Shown in pieces: positions 25,480 to 34,770 of a stretch of DNA of 64,000 nucleotides. Location of the stretch: contig NZ_JBEWTB010000002.1 in NCBI RefSeq assembly GCF_040549045.1, forward strand, positions 3,372,001 to 3,436,000, in the 5' to 3' direction. The notes beneath the pieces are model-generated. The model did not search any database and was not told where the DNA came from. It saw only the letters and a list, made by a program, of their open reading frames with translations. Numbering within the stretch: the first letter of the stretch is position 1; every line of letters begins with the position of its first letter. This DNA comes from Endozoicomonas sp. NE40 (GTDB taxonomy: Bacteria; Pseudomonadota; Gammaproteobacteria; Pseudomonadales; Endozoicomonadaceae). Position numbers and translations under genes: made by a program.

Positions 25480-27954
25480 ATGAATAAAAAATCTCTGTAC
25501 ACCGCCATACTGATCGGTGCGTCTAATGCAGCTTTCAATGTTGCTATGGCTCAGACTGAAGCCATTGAGCTGGGCGAACTTGATATTGCCGATACCGCTG
25601 CAACTGCTCAAACATCCACAGCCGTCGAAGCATCCTACGAAAGTTATGACCCTGTTGATAGCGGTGTTTCTGTCATCAATGAGCAGTCTGTACAGAACAG
25701 CAGAGGGGGGGGGATTGATACCACGGAACTGCTGGAGCAACTGCCGTTTGTGCAGATGGACGTTGAACGTGAACGGGTGACACAGGAAAACATCCAGTCC
25801 ATCCGCCCATCCGACTTTTCTATTTCCGGTGGTAACTACTACGACAACAACATCATGATTAATGGTGTGTCGGCTAACTCGGTGCACGACGCCACGCCAC
25901 AGAGCGATAACTCGATTGAGGATGTGTACGGTCAGACGTCTCAGACGTTTTATGTAGACCCGTCGTTGATCGGCAGTGTAGAAGTCTTTGACTCCAACGT
26001 ATCGGCTAAATACGGTGACTTCATGGGGGGTGTGGTCAACTACAATGTGCGCGACCCCAAAAAAGAATTTGGCATGAATCTGAGTGTGGGTTACCAGTCG
26101 GATAGCATGGTCAAATACAATGTTGACCGTAAGACTCTGGATGAAGGTGAAGTACTGGACCCAAAACCGGAATTCAGCAAATACACGACATCCATCTCTT
26201 TTGATTTACCGGTTAATGAACAGCTCTCGTTGTTAACGGCCTATACACGCGCAGAATCCAGTGTTAACTATAGACGCGATGACAGTTTCGGCGGGGGCAA
26301 ATTCTCCAGTGGTGATACCTCAGAAAACTTCCTGCTCAAGGCGGTGTACGAACACAGTGAGAATCTCACCTTTGATGGTCAGATCATGTACAGCCCTTAC
26401 GATAGTGAGCGTGAGCAGCCGAACCGCTTCAACAGCTATACCACGTCTGAATCCAGTGGTTTACAGGGTTATCTGGGGGCCAGCGGTGTTGCTGGCAACA
26501 CCGACTGGAACACCAAACTGTCTTTTATGCATAACGATTCCAGCCGTGAGTCGGCTAATGAGCTGATTCGCTGGACTGGTTCAACCGTAGACTGGTGTGA
26601 CGCAACGAACTGTTTTGATGGTGGCATTGGTGATCTTGAGCAAACCCAGACCGATTACACCTGGAATTTCGATGCCTCGACTCCTCTTTTTGCTGGCCTG
26701 TTGAACTATGGAGCGGAGTGGCGTCATACAGTAGCCGAGAAAAACCGAACCAGTGAGTACAATTCATATACGTCTGCCAAAACACCTGACGAAGGAATTA
26801 GCTGGGACTGTCGGCCTGGTGACCCTGCCTGTAAAGGCGACAATGTTGCAACACAGTACACTAATTACGGTAAAAACGACGCAAGGGTGACTGTCAACTC
26901 CCGGACGCTATGGTCTGAATACATTCAGGATATTGGTTCGGTCAGCATTCGTGCCGGGGCACGGCTGACTCATGATGATTTCCTGAAAAATGCTAACTTT
27001 GCCCCCCGCTTGACTACCTCCTGGGAGTTTATGGACGACACATTCCTGACTCTTGGTGCGAACCGCTATTACTCCAGTAGTATGGTGGGCTATGCCATTC
27101 GGTCAAAAGAATCCGATCGTTTAATTTACAGACGTGAAGTGGATGAAGAAACCGGTGAAATTGGAGACTGGGAACTGAGCAGTAGCTTTTCACCAACGCA
27201 GTATGGCGAATCTGATCTGGATACTCCCTACAGTGATGAGCTGACTGCTGCCTTAACTATTCCGACGGCTCTGGATGGCACACTTCGTCTAAAAAGCGTA
27301 ATGCGCAAGTATAGAAAGCAGTTCTCCAGCAGTGACCGAATTTATGGTGAAGATGGAAAAAGCTACCATTTTGAGATGGCTAACGATGGAGCAACAGACT
27401 ACATAGGTCACTCCATTGAATGGTCCGGCAGTTATGACAATCATTTCTTTAATGCCAACGTCACCTGGTCTGAAACGAAAAACAAGGGTCAGTCTGATTA
27501 CTTTGATTTCGTCGATCCAGAGGATGATAACAATTATGTCTATTACCGCGGTGAAATAATTTCCTTGTCGGAACTGCATGACATAGAAGGTCGTCAAAAC
27601 TTTGCGGCTCCGTTCAGAGCCCGTGTTTCTTGGAGTACCAACTGGTTTGATGAAAGCCTGATGACTCATGTTAGCGCAACCCACCGAGGTGCTTACACGC
27701 ACATTAATAAGACCAGAGATACCATTGAAATTGATGATACTGAATACGATATGTATGAAAAAACAAAGAAAAAGGCATTCACAACCGTAGACCTCAATAG
27801 CCGCTATCGCCTTATCAAAACGGCTGACTATGAAGCAAGTGTTGAAGTTAAAATCAGAAATCTGTTCAATAACCTGCCGCACACCACGACCACATCCGGC
27901 AAGCGTTACCAGATGGGTCGTGCTTACTGGGTTGGGCTGAACTTCAGTATCTGA
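25480..27954 (+). CDS. TonB-dependent outer-membrane receptor
   Basis: 824 residues from ATG 25480, with signal peptide SLYTAILIGASNAAFNVAMA. A plug domain follows (from about DSGVSVINEQSVQNS, including IDTTELLEQLPFVQMD), then a long 22-strand-type barrel with many aromatic alternations, ending in ARYWVGLNFSI-like strands. There is an N-terminal stretch of about 40 residues before the plug; the TonB box is not obvious. The upstream frame is open but contains the Fur box. The promoter is shared with the M16 protease operon. Ligand unknown. Iron control and the protease and peptide-importer partners suggest a peptide or small-protein ligand, possibly iron-bearing, instead of a simple siderophore. 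Confidence 0.9.
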   Translation: MNKKSLYTAILIGASNAAFNVAMAQTEAIELGELDIADTAATAQTSTAVEASYESYDPVDSGVSVINEQSVQNSRGGGIDTTELLEQLPFVQMDVERERVTQENIQSIRPSDFSISGGNYYDNNIMINGVSANSVHDATPQSDNSIEDVYGQTSQTFYVDPSLIGSVEVFDSNVSAKYGDFMGGVVNYNVRDPKKEFGMNLSVGYQSDSMVKYNVDRKTLDEGEVLDPKPEFSKYTTSISFDLPVNEQLSLLTAYTRAESSVNYRRDDSFGGGKFSSGDTSENFLLKAVYEHSENLTFDGQIMYSPYDSEREQPNRFNSYTTSESSGLQGYLGASGVAGNTDWNTKLSFMHNDSSRESANELIRWTGSTVDWCDATNCFDGGIGDLEQTQTDYTWNFDASTPLFAGLLNYGAEWRHTVAEKNRTSEYNSYTSAKTPDEGISWDCRPGDPACKGDNVATQYTNYGKNDARVTVNSRTLWSEYIQDIGSVSIRAGARLTHDDFLKNANFAPRLTTSWEFMDDTFLTLGANRYYSSSMVGYAIRSKESDRLIYRREVDEETGEIGDWELSSSFSPTQYGESDLDTPYSDELTAALTIPTALDGTLRLKSVMRKYRKQFSSSDRIYGEDGKSYHFEMANDGATDYIGHSIEWSGSYDNHFFNANVTWSETKNKGQSDYFDFVDPEDDNNYVYYRGEIISLSELHDIEGRQNFAAPFRARVSWSTNWFDESLMTHVSATHRGAYTHINKTRDTIEIDDTEYDMYEKTKKKAFTTVDLNSRYRLIKTADYEASVEVKIRNLFNNLPHTTTTSGKRYQMGRAYWVGLNFSI

Positions 27955-27979
27955 TGACAGGCTTTTGAAGCCACGGTAC

Positions 27980-28042
27980 AGGGTTGTACGCTAACGGCAA
28001 AAGAGTTCCTCTTGTTGTGAACAGGCCTCAGCGTGCAACCCT
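27980..28042. repeat. Long inverted repeat after the receptor gene
   Basis: AGGGTTGTACGCT pairs with AGCGTGCAACCCT (one G-T pair) around a loop of about 37 bases, 23 bases past the receptor stop codon. It probably acts as a transcript end or stabiliser; no T run follows. Its length also allows a small transposon-like remnant, which cannot be decided from one copy. Confidence 0.5.
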
Positions 28043-28132
28043 CTCCTACAACGGCTAAAAGAACATGGGTGCGGTTCCTTCGTCTCACAAAGTTTTTTCA
28101 GAAGCTCACGGAATGAACAACAACGTCATGTT

Positions 28133-29098
28133 TCAAATGCCTCTGGGGGTAAGGGATAGCAGAGTTTTCTGTGCCAGTTTCAGTTCTTCGTTCCAGAACT
28201 CTTTTTTATGCAGCTGGTCTATTTTGTGGAACAGAGCTTCTGTCAGCTGTTCGGTCATCTGTGTTTGAAACCGGGGGTGATGTATCACCTGCGAAATGCA
28301 GTTGCTGTAAAGGGTATAGGTATCTTCGGGATTGTCTTCGGGCAGGTTTATAGCTTTTTCCAGAGATTTGAATGCATCAGAATACTGCCCCTGCTTCATG
28401 GCCTCTGATGCCTGTTCCCTGAACCAGGCCGCTCCAACCGGTACACCAAACTGGGCAAGATCCCTTGACCAGATGCCTTGGTCACAGAGTTGCTCTAACT
28501 GATTCAGGATGACTTTGGGGGAAGTACCCTGCTTTCGCTCGTCTTCCATAAAGCCCAGCCATGCCTCAATTTCCAGATCGCCCATAGCTTCAGTAAAGTC
28601 ATGGGGAACCCCTTTACGGTGTTTTTTAGACAGTTCAAGGGTATCAATAGCCGCTTTGTAGTGCTCATTCCGCGCCTGGATGAAGATGGCAACAAACAGC
28701 GCCTTGCCTTTAATACCTTTGATTTTGGCGTCTTGATGGGAGAGGCTCCATTCCAACAGCCCCGGTTCCATATCCGGTCCCCCTTTGTGGATATGACCTA
28801 GCGCCCGGATAATCTGTTCGGGAGTGTATTCATGCTCAAGCATAAAGCTGAAAACAGAGTACAGCTGCTTTGGATGATTATTTTCAATAGCCTGCTTCAG
28901 AAAACCGTCCACCTGATTTTTGGTCGCTTTCTCGGCAATAGCGGGAAAGTCGTCATGGCAGGCAGGCTTTCTTTCCATCACAGGCTTGTCGATGATCGAA
29001 ACCGGCTCAATGGGCAGTCCTGTTTCAAGATCGTGTCCCAGGGCGTTGGCTGCTTCTTCCAGCTTCATTGCATGCAGATTACTGGCCGTGGGCTTCAT
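28133..29098 (-). CDS. Hypothetical alpha-helical repeat protein, 321 residues
   Basis: Not recognised. No signal peptide or membrane segment; GGAAG before the ATG supports the start. The sequence is mostly amphipathic helices with TPR- or Sel1-like spacing, for example FLKQAIENNHPKQLYSVFSF and FREQASEAMKQGQYSDAFKS, and QYSDAFKSLEKAINLPEDNP which is TPR-like. Such proteins usually bind other proteins. It is separated from neighbours by gaps of about 110 and 220 bases. It may be a lineage-specific or host-directed protein; nothing in the sequence proves secretion. Confidence 0.72.
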   Translation of the reverse strand: MKPTASNLHAMKLEEAANALGHDLETGLPIEPVSIIDKPVMERKPACHDDFPAIAEKATKNQVDGFLKQAIENNHPKQLYSVFSFMLEHEYTPEQIIRALGHIHKGGPDMEPGLLEWSLSHQDAKIKGIKGKALFVAIFIQARNEHYKAAIDTLELSKKHRKGVPHDFTEAMGDLEIEAWLGFMEDERKQGTSPKVILNQLEQLCDQGIWSRDLAQFGVPVGAAWFREQASEAMKQGQYSDAFKSLEKAINLPEDNPEDTYTLYSNCISQVIHHPRFQTQMTEQLTEALFHKIDQLHKKEFWNEELKLAQKTLLSLTPRGI

Positions 29099-29317
29099 AG
29101 AGTTCTTCCTGTGCAGTTAAGGGATCAAATTGGCCTATTTCTTGTATTTCGGACTTTACGGCTATTGATTAAGGCGATTGCTGGCTTTTTTATCGGCAGA
29201 TGATGGTTTCCCCGGGTTATTGAGAAAGAGTCGGTTTTTTGTCATGAGACAAAAGTCGCAGTCATTTGGCGATAAGTTTTTTCTTCCGCCAACCGATGAT
29301 TTATTAACTTGTAGCAA

Positions 29318-29740
29318 ATGAGCAGGGTGAATGCCGTGGAAGACTATCAGTCGATTCTGACCGGTAAACAGATTCTGGTGGCAGAAGATAACTCTGCAAA
29401 CCAGATGGTGATGAAAAAGCTGTTAAAGAAAGTCGGTATTGAGGCGGAGTTTGCTAACAACGGGCAAATTGCCCTGGAAAACTACCAGCAAAACCATGAA
29501 CGCTGGCAACTGGTGTTGATGGACTGTGAAATGCCGGTGCTGGACGGTTACGATGCGACCGCTGCCATCAGGCAGTTCGAAGAAGAAGCGGGTTTAGACA
29601 GGAAGCTGATAATAGGGCTAAGCGCCCATGCCATTAATGAGTTAAAAAAGAAAGCCCTGGAACGGGGAATGGACGACTACCTGACCAAGCCGATTGACCG
29701 GGACTTGCTTTACAAGACGCTGGTTGACTACCTCTCCTGA
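29318..29740 (+). CDS. Stand-alone response-regulator receiver domain
   Basis: 140-residue single receiver domain with no output domain. The acidic pair Glu23-Asp24 lies in LVAEDNSANQ, the phospho-acceptor Asp69 in VLMDCEMPVLDG, the switch Ser102 in GLSAHA, and the catalytic Lys124 in YLTKPID. The start is uncertain: the ATG at 29318 has no ribosome site, whereas GTG 29336 has AGGGTGA five bases ahead. The sequence type (EDNSANQ, DCEMPVLDGYDAT) is that of the last receiver of hybrid sensor kinases. It would pair with a kinase elsewhere; the histidine kinase at 52.7-54.4 kb is one candidate by proximity only. Confidence 0.85.
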   Translation: MSRVNAVEDYQSILTGKQILVAEDNSANQMVMKKLLKKVGIEAEFANNGQIALENYQQNHERWQLVLMDCEMPVLDGYDATAAIRQFEEEAGLDRKLIIGLSAHAINELKKKALERGMDDYLTKPIDRDLLYKTLVDYLS

Positions 29741-29743
29741 AAA

Positions 29744-29766
29744 AGCGGAAGGTGAACCCTTCCGCT
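29744..29766. terminator. Terminator between receiver and 524-residue gene
   Basis: Nine-base perfect stem, AGCGGAAGG with CCTTCCGCT, five-base loop. A T run follows on the minus strand. It lies between the convergent ends of the two genes. Confidence 0.75.
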
Positions 29767-29775
29767 GAGCTGATC

Positions 29776-31350
29776 TTATTTATACTGGATACAAAAAGCC
29801 GACCAGTGCAAGCCTTGGCTCCTTGGTGCAGCCGGGTTAATTTCCCGGTATCCCTTATCCTCCAAGGCTATAAGCTTTCTATCTGGAGTAACCTGATAAG
29901 CAGGGGTGCCTTCACTAAGACCTACTTCAGGCAGGGATGTGACCTGGTACCATTGCTGTTCGGGTTGATTAATCATATCGCCTTTAAGATTCGCTGGTAT
30001 TGGATGGGCATACACTTTGTCAGGAAGTTCGTAGCGCCATGGGAAGACCATCATTTGTCCCTGGCTCACCTTGAGATAGTCATTACCCAGCCACAGTTTC
30101 GGGGCTTTTCCGACCACGGTTCGAGAGGTAACCCTGTCCACTTCTGCATAGGCATTAGGCCTGAAGGTTTTGCTGAATTCATCTGATTTGAAAAACTCGG
30201 ATTCAACGTAGCCAACATTGTGCAGGCGGTACATAGACGGATGAAAGACAGAGTCGTTTGTCGGCCGAACCATCTCGTTGAAAATCATCGGGTTCATGGT
30301 TTCAGCATTCAGTGTGTCGCTTTCTCTGAGTGCCTGTACTTTTGCATCAATGGCTGGGTGCCTGGCCTGAGGTTCACTGACAACGACAGGCTGGTTGTGA
30401 TGCCCATGCATGGCCATAACCGGAGGATATTCCGGATCTGATTCTATGGCGAGATAAGTGAAATCCCGTTTCAGGCCGCCATCCGAGGGGTTGTTGCTCG
30501 TTCTTGCGAATTGTAAAGGCACTGCGAAAGGTGCTGGCCCGGTTTCTACAACGCTTAACCCATCTTTAGTCAGCCTGGACATATTGACCGGTACCGGTCC
30601 GTCTTTGGCATGATCGGCGGTGTAACTGTTAAACAGGCAGGCATTGCCTTCAGAATCCTTTGTCAAAGCCAGTGTGATAATTGATGAATTAGCTTCAGCA
30701 TACTGACAGGTATTGTCAGGGCCGGTCAGGGGCTGAAAACCTTCGGGCATTTGTCCTGGTTGTGGGCAAAGCTTGATCGTTGCAGAGGCTCCCTGACGAG
30801 CTTTTTCAACATCAAGTACAAAAATCCGTCCCTCAAAACTGATGTACAGCAGTTTGGTCTGATTATCATAGGCAAGGGAGATGCCGTAGTCTTTGTTATA
30901 TTCCTGCAGCTTGTCAAAGTCCTTTGTGGCCAGTGTACTCATGTCCAGGCTGATATCCAGAATGTCTGGTTGGTCGGCAGGTGCTTTGATAAGCACATGG
31001 GAACGCTCAACAGTAAAAGCAAGACTGTTATCAGGCAGTGCCGTCATATCCTGCAATTTGGGCAGGGAGTCAAATTCACGATGGGTGAACTCAACGGGTT
31101 CTTTGGTTTTGGAGTGGCTGGGATATTCAGTAACGATTCGGGACTGAATGGACACTGGGTGATCCGTATATTTTGCCACAGGCTGCCAGGCATCGGGCGT
31201 GCCATTAAAGAGTGACTTTCCTTTAACTGCTTTGATACGTCCCTGACTGTCACTTTCAAGTGGGACTTCAGCAACAAGATGCCCATCTGGCCCTGAAGCA
31301 AGGGCGACAAGGTAAGGTTTATAAGCGGGCGCTCCGGTAGGATCTGGCAT
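29776..31350 (-). CDS. Large hypothetical protein, possibly beta-propeller-like
   Basis: Unrecognised; 524 residues from a start at 31350, with AGGAG about ten bases before the ATG. An in-frame start at 31515 would add 55 residues including a Cys-rich stretch (CYCCLWSRC), but no ribosome site precedes it. No signal peptide is evident. It contains repeated beta-type blocks such as GISLAYDNQTKLLYISFEGR and IFVLDVEKA, hints of a blade fold. The tandem genes at 34.8-37.2 kb have similar blocks (GNLFIIDLNTKQ), but this is too weak to call homology. Neighbour genes suggest a lineage-specific region. Function unknown. Confidence 0.7.
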   Translation of the reverse strand: MPDPTGAPAYKPYLVALASGPDGHLVAEVPLESDSQGRIKAVKGKSLFNGTPDAWQPVAKYTDHPVSIQSRIVTEYPSHSKTKEPVEFTHREFDSLPKLQDMTALPDNSLAFTVERSHVLIKAPADQPDILDISLDMSTLATKDFDKLQEYNKDYGISLAYDNQTKLLYISFEGRIFVLDVEKARQGASATIKLCPQPGQMPEGFQPLTGPDNTCQYAEANSSIITLALTKDSEGNACLFNSYTADHAKDGPVPVNMSRLTKDGLSVVETGPAPFAVPLQFARTSNNPSDGGLKRDFTYLAIESDPEYPPVMAMHGHHNQPVVVSEPQARHPAIDAKVQALRESDTLNAETMNPMIFNEMVRPTNDSVFHPSMYRLHNVGYVESEFFKSDEFSKTFRPNAYAEVDRVTSRTVVGKAPKLWLGNDYLKVSQGQMMVFPWRYELPDKVYAHPIPANLKGDMINQPEQQWYQVTSLPEVGLSEGTPAYQVTPDRKLIALEDKGYREINPAAPRSQGLHWSAFCIQYK

Positions 31351-31543
31351 GAGATAAGTACTCCTAATTCCATTTAGAGAATGGGAAACAGAGCGTTCTG
31401 CCTCCCTGATGTTGCCCTCTTTGACTGGTAGAATCGGCCTGAGTTCCTTCACGACTTTTAAACAGCGGCTCCATAGACAGCAATAGCAAGCTGCAGAGTG
31501 TGTTTCTATACTCATTAAAAACTTAATACGCAGGGATACGACA

Positions 31544-31993
31544 ATGATAAAAAATGCTGCTCTTTTGACCGTATTGCTGTTTTTTTATACAGAACTCTAC
31601 TCAGCTCCTATGCTGCCCAGACCTGAACAGGGTTCTCTACAGGAACTTCGGAATCAGGTCCCTGAAGCCTGCCGGACTCAGTGCCGCCTGGAGAAAAAGC
31701 CCTGGATTGGAAAAATTATATTACCGGGAGAAGAAAAGGCTGTTGATTATCAAAACGCCGATATCACAGAGCCATTGAACTATTATTGTGCTTGCAGAAA
31801 CAGGCAGGCATCGACGAACAGAGATGCTCTTTATAATAACACCCATGCTGCTGCCGAATGTCCTAAACGTTGTGAGAAGGAAGTGGACAAGGTTACCAAA
31901 CTTCCGGGGATGATATGGACAGGAGCCTGGTGGTCACTAGATACCATACCCAGTAGTTCAGTTTGTTTGTGTGCTTCGAGCATGCCCAATTAA
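31544..31993 (+). CDS. Secreted cysteine-rich protein with a duplicated cysteine module
   Basis: 149 residues with a signal peptide (ALLTVLLFFYTELYSA). The mature protein has eight cysteines in two similar sets: CRTQC then YYCAC, and CPKRC then SVCLC. Each set is a CX3C pair and a CXC pair about 30-35 residues apart, which suggests two disulfide-bonded modules made by internal duplication. Small, exported, disulfide-stabilised proteins of this form include toxins, inhibitors and surface proteins. Nothing identifies the role. It is divergent from the large hypothetical gene and stops 20 bases before the leuS terminator. Confidence 0.75.
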   Translation: MIKNAALLTVLLFFYTELYSAPMLPRPEQGSLQELRNQVPEACRTQCRLEKKPWIGKIILPGEEKAVDYQNADITEPLNYYCACRNRQASTNRDALYNNTHAAAECPKRCEKEVDKVTKLPGMIWTGAWWSLDTIPSSSVCLCASSMPN

Positions 31994-32019
31994 AACTTGC
32001 CTCTTGTTTTGGACCTAAA

Positions 32020-32046
32020 AAAAGACCGGCGCAATACCGGTCTTTT
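32020..32046. terminator. Terminator between cysteine-rich gene and leuS
   Basis: Ten-base perfect stem, AAAAGACCGG with CCGGTCTTTT, and loop CGCAATA. It lies between convergent genes and works for both. Confidence 0.85.
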
Positions 32047-32079
32047 CTCAGAATCATCTATCGATGATCAGCAGACACC

Positions 32080-34683
32080 TCAGTTGGCAACAATATTGAC
32101 CAGCTTGCCCGGTACCACGATCACCTTGCGGATGGTCTTGCCATCGGTAAACTTGGTGACGTTTTCCTGTTCCAGAGCCAGTTTTTCAACGTCGTCCTTA
32201 GCCATGCCTGCAGGCACTTCCAGTTTGGCGCGAACCTTGCCGTTTACCTGAATGACCATAGTGATGGCGTCTTTCTTCAGGGCAGATTCGTCTACCACCG
32301 GCCAGTTGGCACCGACAACGGCTTCCGTGTGACCCAGGGACTGCCAGATGCTGTGCATGGCATGCGGTGCAATCGGAGCCAGCATCAGGGTAGTGGCTTC
32401 CAGCGCTTCACGCACAACGGCACGGCCCTGGTCGCTGCTGTCTTTGAACTTGCCCAGGGCGTTGTTCAGTTCCATGATGGCCGCGATGGCGGTGTTGAAG
32501 GTCAGGCGACGGGCGCAGTCATCAGATACCTTTTTGATGGTTTCATGAGTCTTGCGACGCAGGTCTTTCTGCTCTTTAGTCAGCGCGTTCAGATCCAGTG
32601 CCGGGGCTTCGCCACCCGCCGTGTGATCAGCTACCTGTTTCCAGAAACGGCGCAGGAAGCGGTGCGCGCCTTCCACGGCGCTTTCAGACCATTCCAGAGT
32701 CTGCTCCGGTGGCGCAGCAAACATGGTGTACAGACGGATGGTATCGGCACCGTACTGGTTGATCATCTCCTGTGGATCGATACCGTTGTTCTTGGATTTG
32801 GACATCTTGCTCATGCCCGCGTGCTCAACGGCTTCCCCAGTCTCTTTCAGCGTCGCTTTTACCAGACGGCCTTTGTCGTCGAACTCCATGTCAACGTCAG
32901 TTGGCGCAATCCACTGCTTAACGCCTTTTTCGTCCAGTTTGTAGAAGGTGTCCGCCAGAACCATGCCCTGACACAGCAGACGCTTGAACGGCTCATCACT
33001 GTCGACCAGGCCTGCATCACGCAGCAGCTTGTGGAAGAAACGGGAGTACAGCAGGTGCATCACCGCATGCTCGATACCACCGATATACTGGTCAACCGGC
33101 AGCCAGTAGTTGGCAGCAGCCGGGTCCAGCATCATGTCGTCGGACTGCGGAGAACAGTAGCGGGCGTAGTACCAGCTGGACTCCATAAAGGTGTCGAAGG
33201 TGTCGGTTTCCAGGGTTGCCGCAGCACCGTTGTGAGTGGTTTTTGCCCATTCAGGATCGGCCTTGATGGGGGATTGAACACCGTCCATTTCCACATCTTC
33301 CGGCAGCAGAACCGGCAGTTCTTCCAGAGGGACAGGAATTTCAGTACCGTCTTCCAGGTACTTCATCGGGATTGGCGCGCCCCAGTAACGCTGGCGGCTT
33401 ACACCCCAGTCACGCAGACGGTAGTTTACCTGCTTTTCACCCTTGCCTTCGGCAATCAGCTTGTCGCAGATGGCATTGAAGGCGTCTTCAAAGGCCATTC
33501 CGTCGAACTCGCCAGAGTTCACCAGCCTGCCTTTTTCAGTGAAAGCGGCTTTAGACAGGTCACACTCTTCATCACTGCTCAGGGGTTCAATGACCTGCTC
33601 AATTGGCAGACCAAAGCGCTGAGCGAACTCATAGTCACGCTGGTCATGGCCCGGAACCGACATAACGGCACCAGTGCCGTAATCCATCAGTACGAAGTTA
33701 GCTGCCCAGACGGGTACTTCACGACCTGTGATCGGGTGAATGGCACGCAGGCCGGTATCAACGCCCATTTTTTCCATGGTCGCCATTTCGGCTTCGGTGA
33801 CACCGTTGCTCTTGCACTCTTCAATGAACGCAGCCAGTTTTTCATCATTGGCAGCCGCAGCTTTTGCCAGAGGGTGTTCTGCGGCAACGGCTACGTAAGT
33901 GATGCCCATCACGGTGTCCGGACGGGTGGTGTAAATCTGGAACTCTTCCGGCGTGCCAGCGATCGGGTTGGCAACCTTAAAGGTCATCTGCACGCCTTCA
34001 GAACGACCAATCCAGTTACGCTGCATCGCTTTAACCTGTTCAGGCCACTCTTCCAGCTTGTCCAGGTCTGCCAGCAGTTCGTCAGCGTAGTCAGTGATTT
34101 TGACAAACCACTGTGGCAGCTCTTTACGTTCTACCAGCGTGTCACAACGCCAGCAGCGTCCGTCTTCTACCTGTTCGTTAGCCAGTACCGTCGCGTCGTT
34201 CGGACACCAGTTAACGTTGGACATTTTTTTGTACACCAGACCTTTTTCATACAGTTTGGTGAAGAACCACTGTTCCCACTTGTAGTAATCCGGCTTACAG
34301 GTCGCCAGTTCGCGGTCCCAGTCGTAGCCAAAGCCCAGACGCTTCAGCTGGCCTTTCATGTACTCAATGTTTTCGTAAGTCCATGGGGCTGGTGCGGTCT
34401 TGTTCTTGATGGCTGCGTTTTCCGCAGGCAGACCGAAGGCATCCCAACCCATAGGCTGCATGACATTTTTGCCCTGCATGCGTTGATAGCGGGAAATCAC
34501 GTCACCAATGGTGTAGTTGCGGACGTGACCCATGTGTAGTCGACCACTTGGGTAGGGGAACATGGAAAGGCAGTAGTATTTCTCCTTTCCTTCGTCCTCG
34601 GTAACAGCAAAGCTGTTGTTTTTATCCCAGTAAGTCTGGGCATCAGTTTCGATCTGATGCGGGTGGTAATGCTCTTCCATCAT
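32080..34683 (-). CDS. leuS: Leucyl-tRNA synthetase
   Basis: Class I synthetase that charges tRNA-Leu; 867 residues, full length (usual about 860). The HIGH-type motif is PSGRLHMGHVRNYTIG and the KMSKS motif is MSKMSKSKNNGIDP; the editing domain and anticodon-binding region are in place. ATG codons at 34683 and 34680 are both possible starts. A long open frame on the opposite strand is a mirror of this gene. In many gammaproteobacteria leuS heads a leuS-lptE-holA operon; here the next gene downstream is convergent and unrelated, so that linkage is absent. Confidence 0.97.
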   Translation of the reverse strand: MMEEHYHPHQIETDAQTYWDKNNSFAVTEDEGKEKYYCLSMFPYPSGRLHMGHVRNYTIGDVISRYQRMQGKNVMQPMGWDAFGLPAENAAIKNKTAPAPWTYENIEYMKGQLKRLGFGYDWDRELATCKPDYYKWEQWFFTKLYEKGLVYKKMSNVNWCPNDATVLANEQVEDGRCWRCDTLVERKELPQWFVKITDYADELLADLDKLEEWPEQVKAMQRNWIGRSEGVQMTFKVANPIAGTPEEFQIYTTRPDTVMGITYVAVAAEHPLAKAAAANDEKLAAFIEECKSNGVTEAEMATMEKMGVDTGLRAIHPITGREVPVWAANFVLMDYGTGAVMSVPGHDQRDYEFAQRFGLPIEQVIEPLSSDEECDLSKAAFTEKGRLVNSGEFDGMAFEDAFNAICDKLIAEGKGEKQVNYRLRDWGVSRQRYWGAPIPMKYLEDGTEIPVPLEELPVLLPEDVEMDGVQSPIKADPEWAKTTHNGAAATLETDTFDTFMESSWYYARYCSPQSDDMMLDPAAANYWLPVDQYIGGIEHAVMHLLYSRFFHKLLRDAGLVDSDEPFKRLLCQGMVLADTFYKLDEKGVKQWIAPTDVDMEFDDKGRLVKATLKETGEAVEHAGMSKMSKSKNNGIDPQEMINQYGADTIRLYTMFAAPPEQTLEWSESAVEGAHRFLRRFWKQVADHTAGGEAPALDLNALTKEQKDLRRKTHETIKKVSDDCARRLTFNTAIAAIMELNNALGKFKDSSDQGRAVVREALEATTLMLAPIAPHAMHSIWQSLGHTEAVVGANWPVVDESALKKDAITMVIQVNGKVRAKLEVPAGMAKDDVEKLALEQENVTKFTDGKTIRKVIVVPGKLVNIVAN

Positions 34684-34770
34684 AGCTCTAATAAATAGCT
34701 CTATCGAGAATCAGGTATCGGGTTTAAACGGACAAGGATACCTCAGTGAAACCGCTTGGGACAGTTTTCT

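Noticed and set aside
32329..34539. Very long open frame (736 codons) on the strand opposite leuS
   Set aside because: It lies wholly over leuS and has no recognisable domain or ribosome site. Mirror frames over long conserved genes are common.
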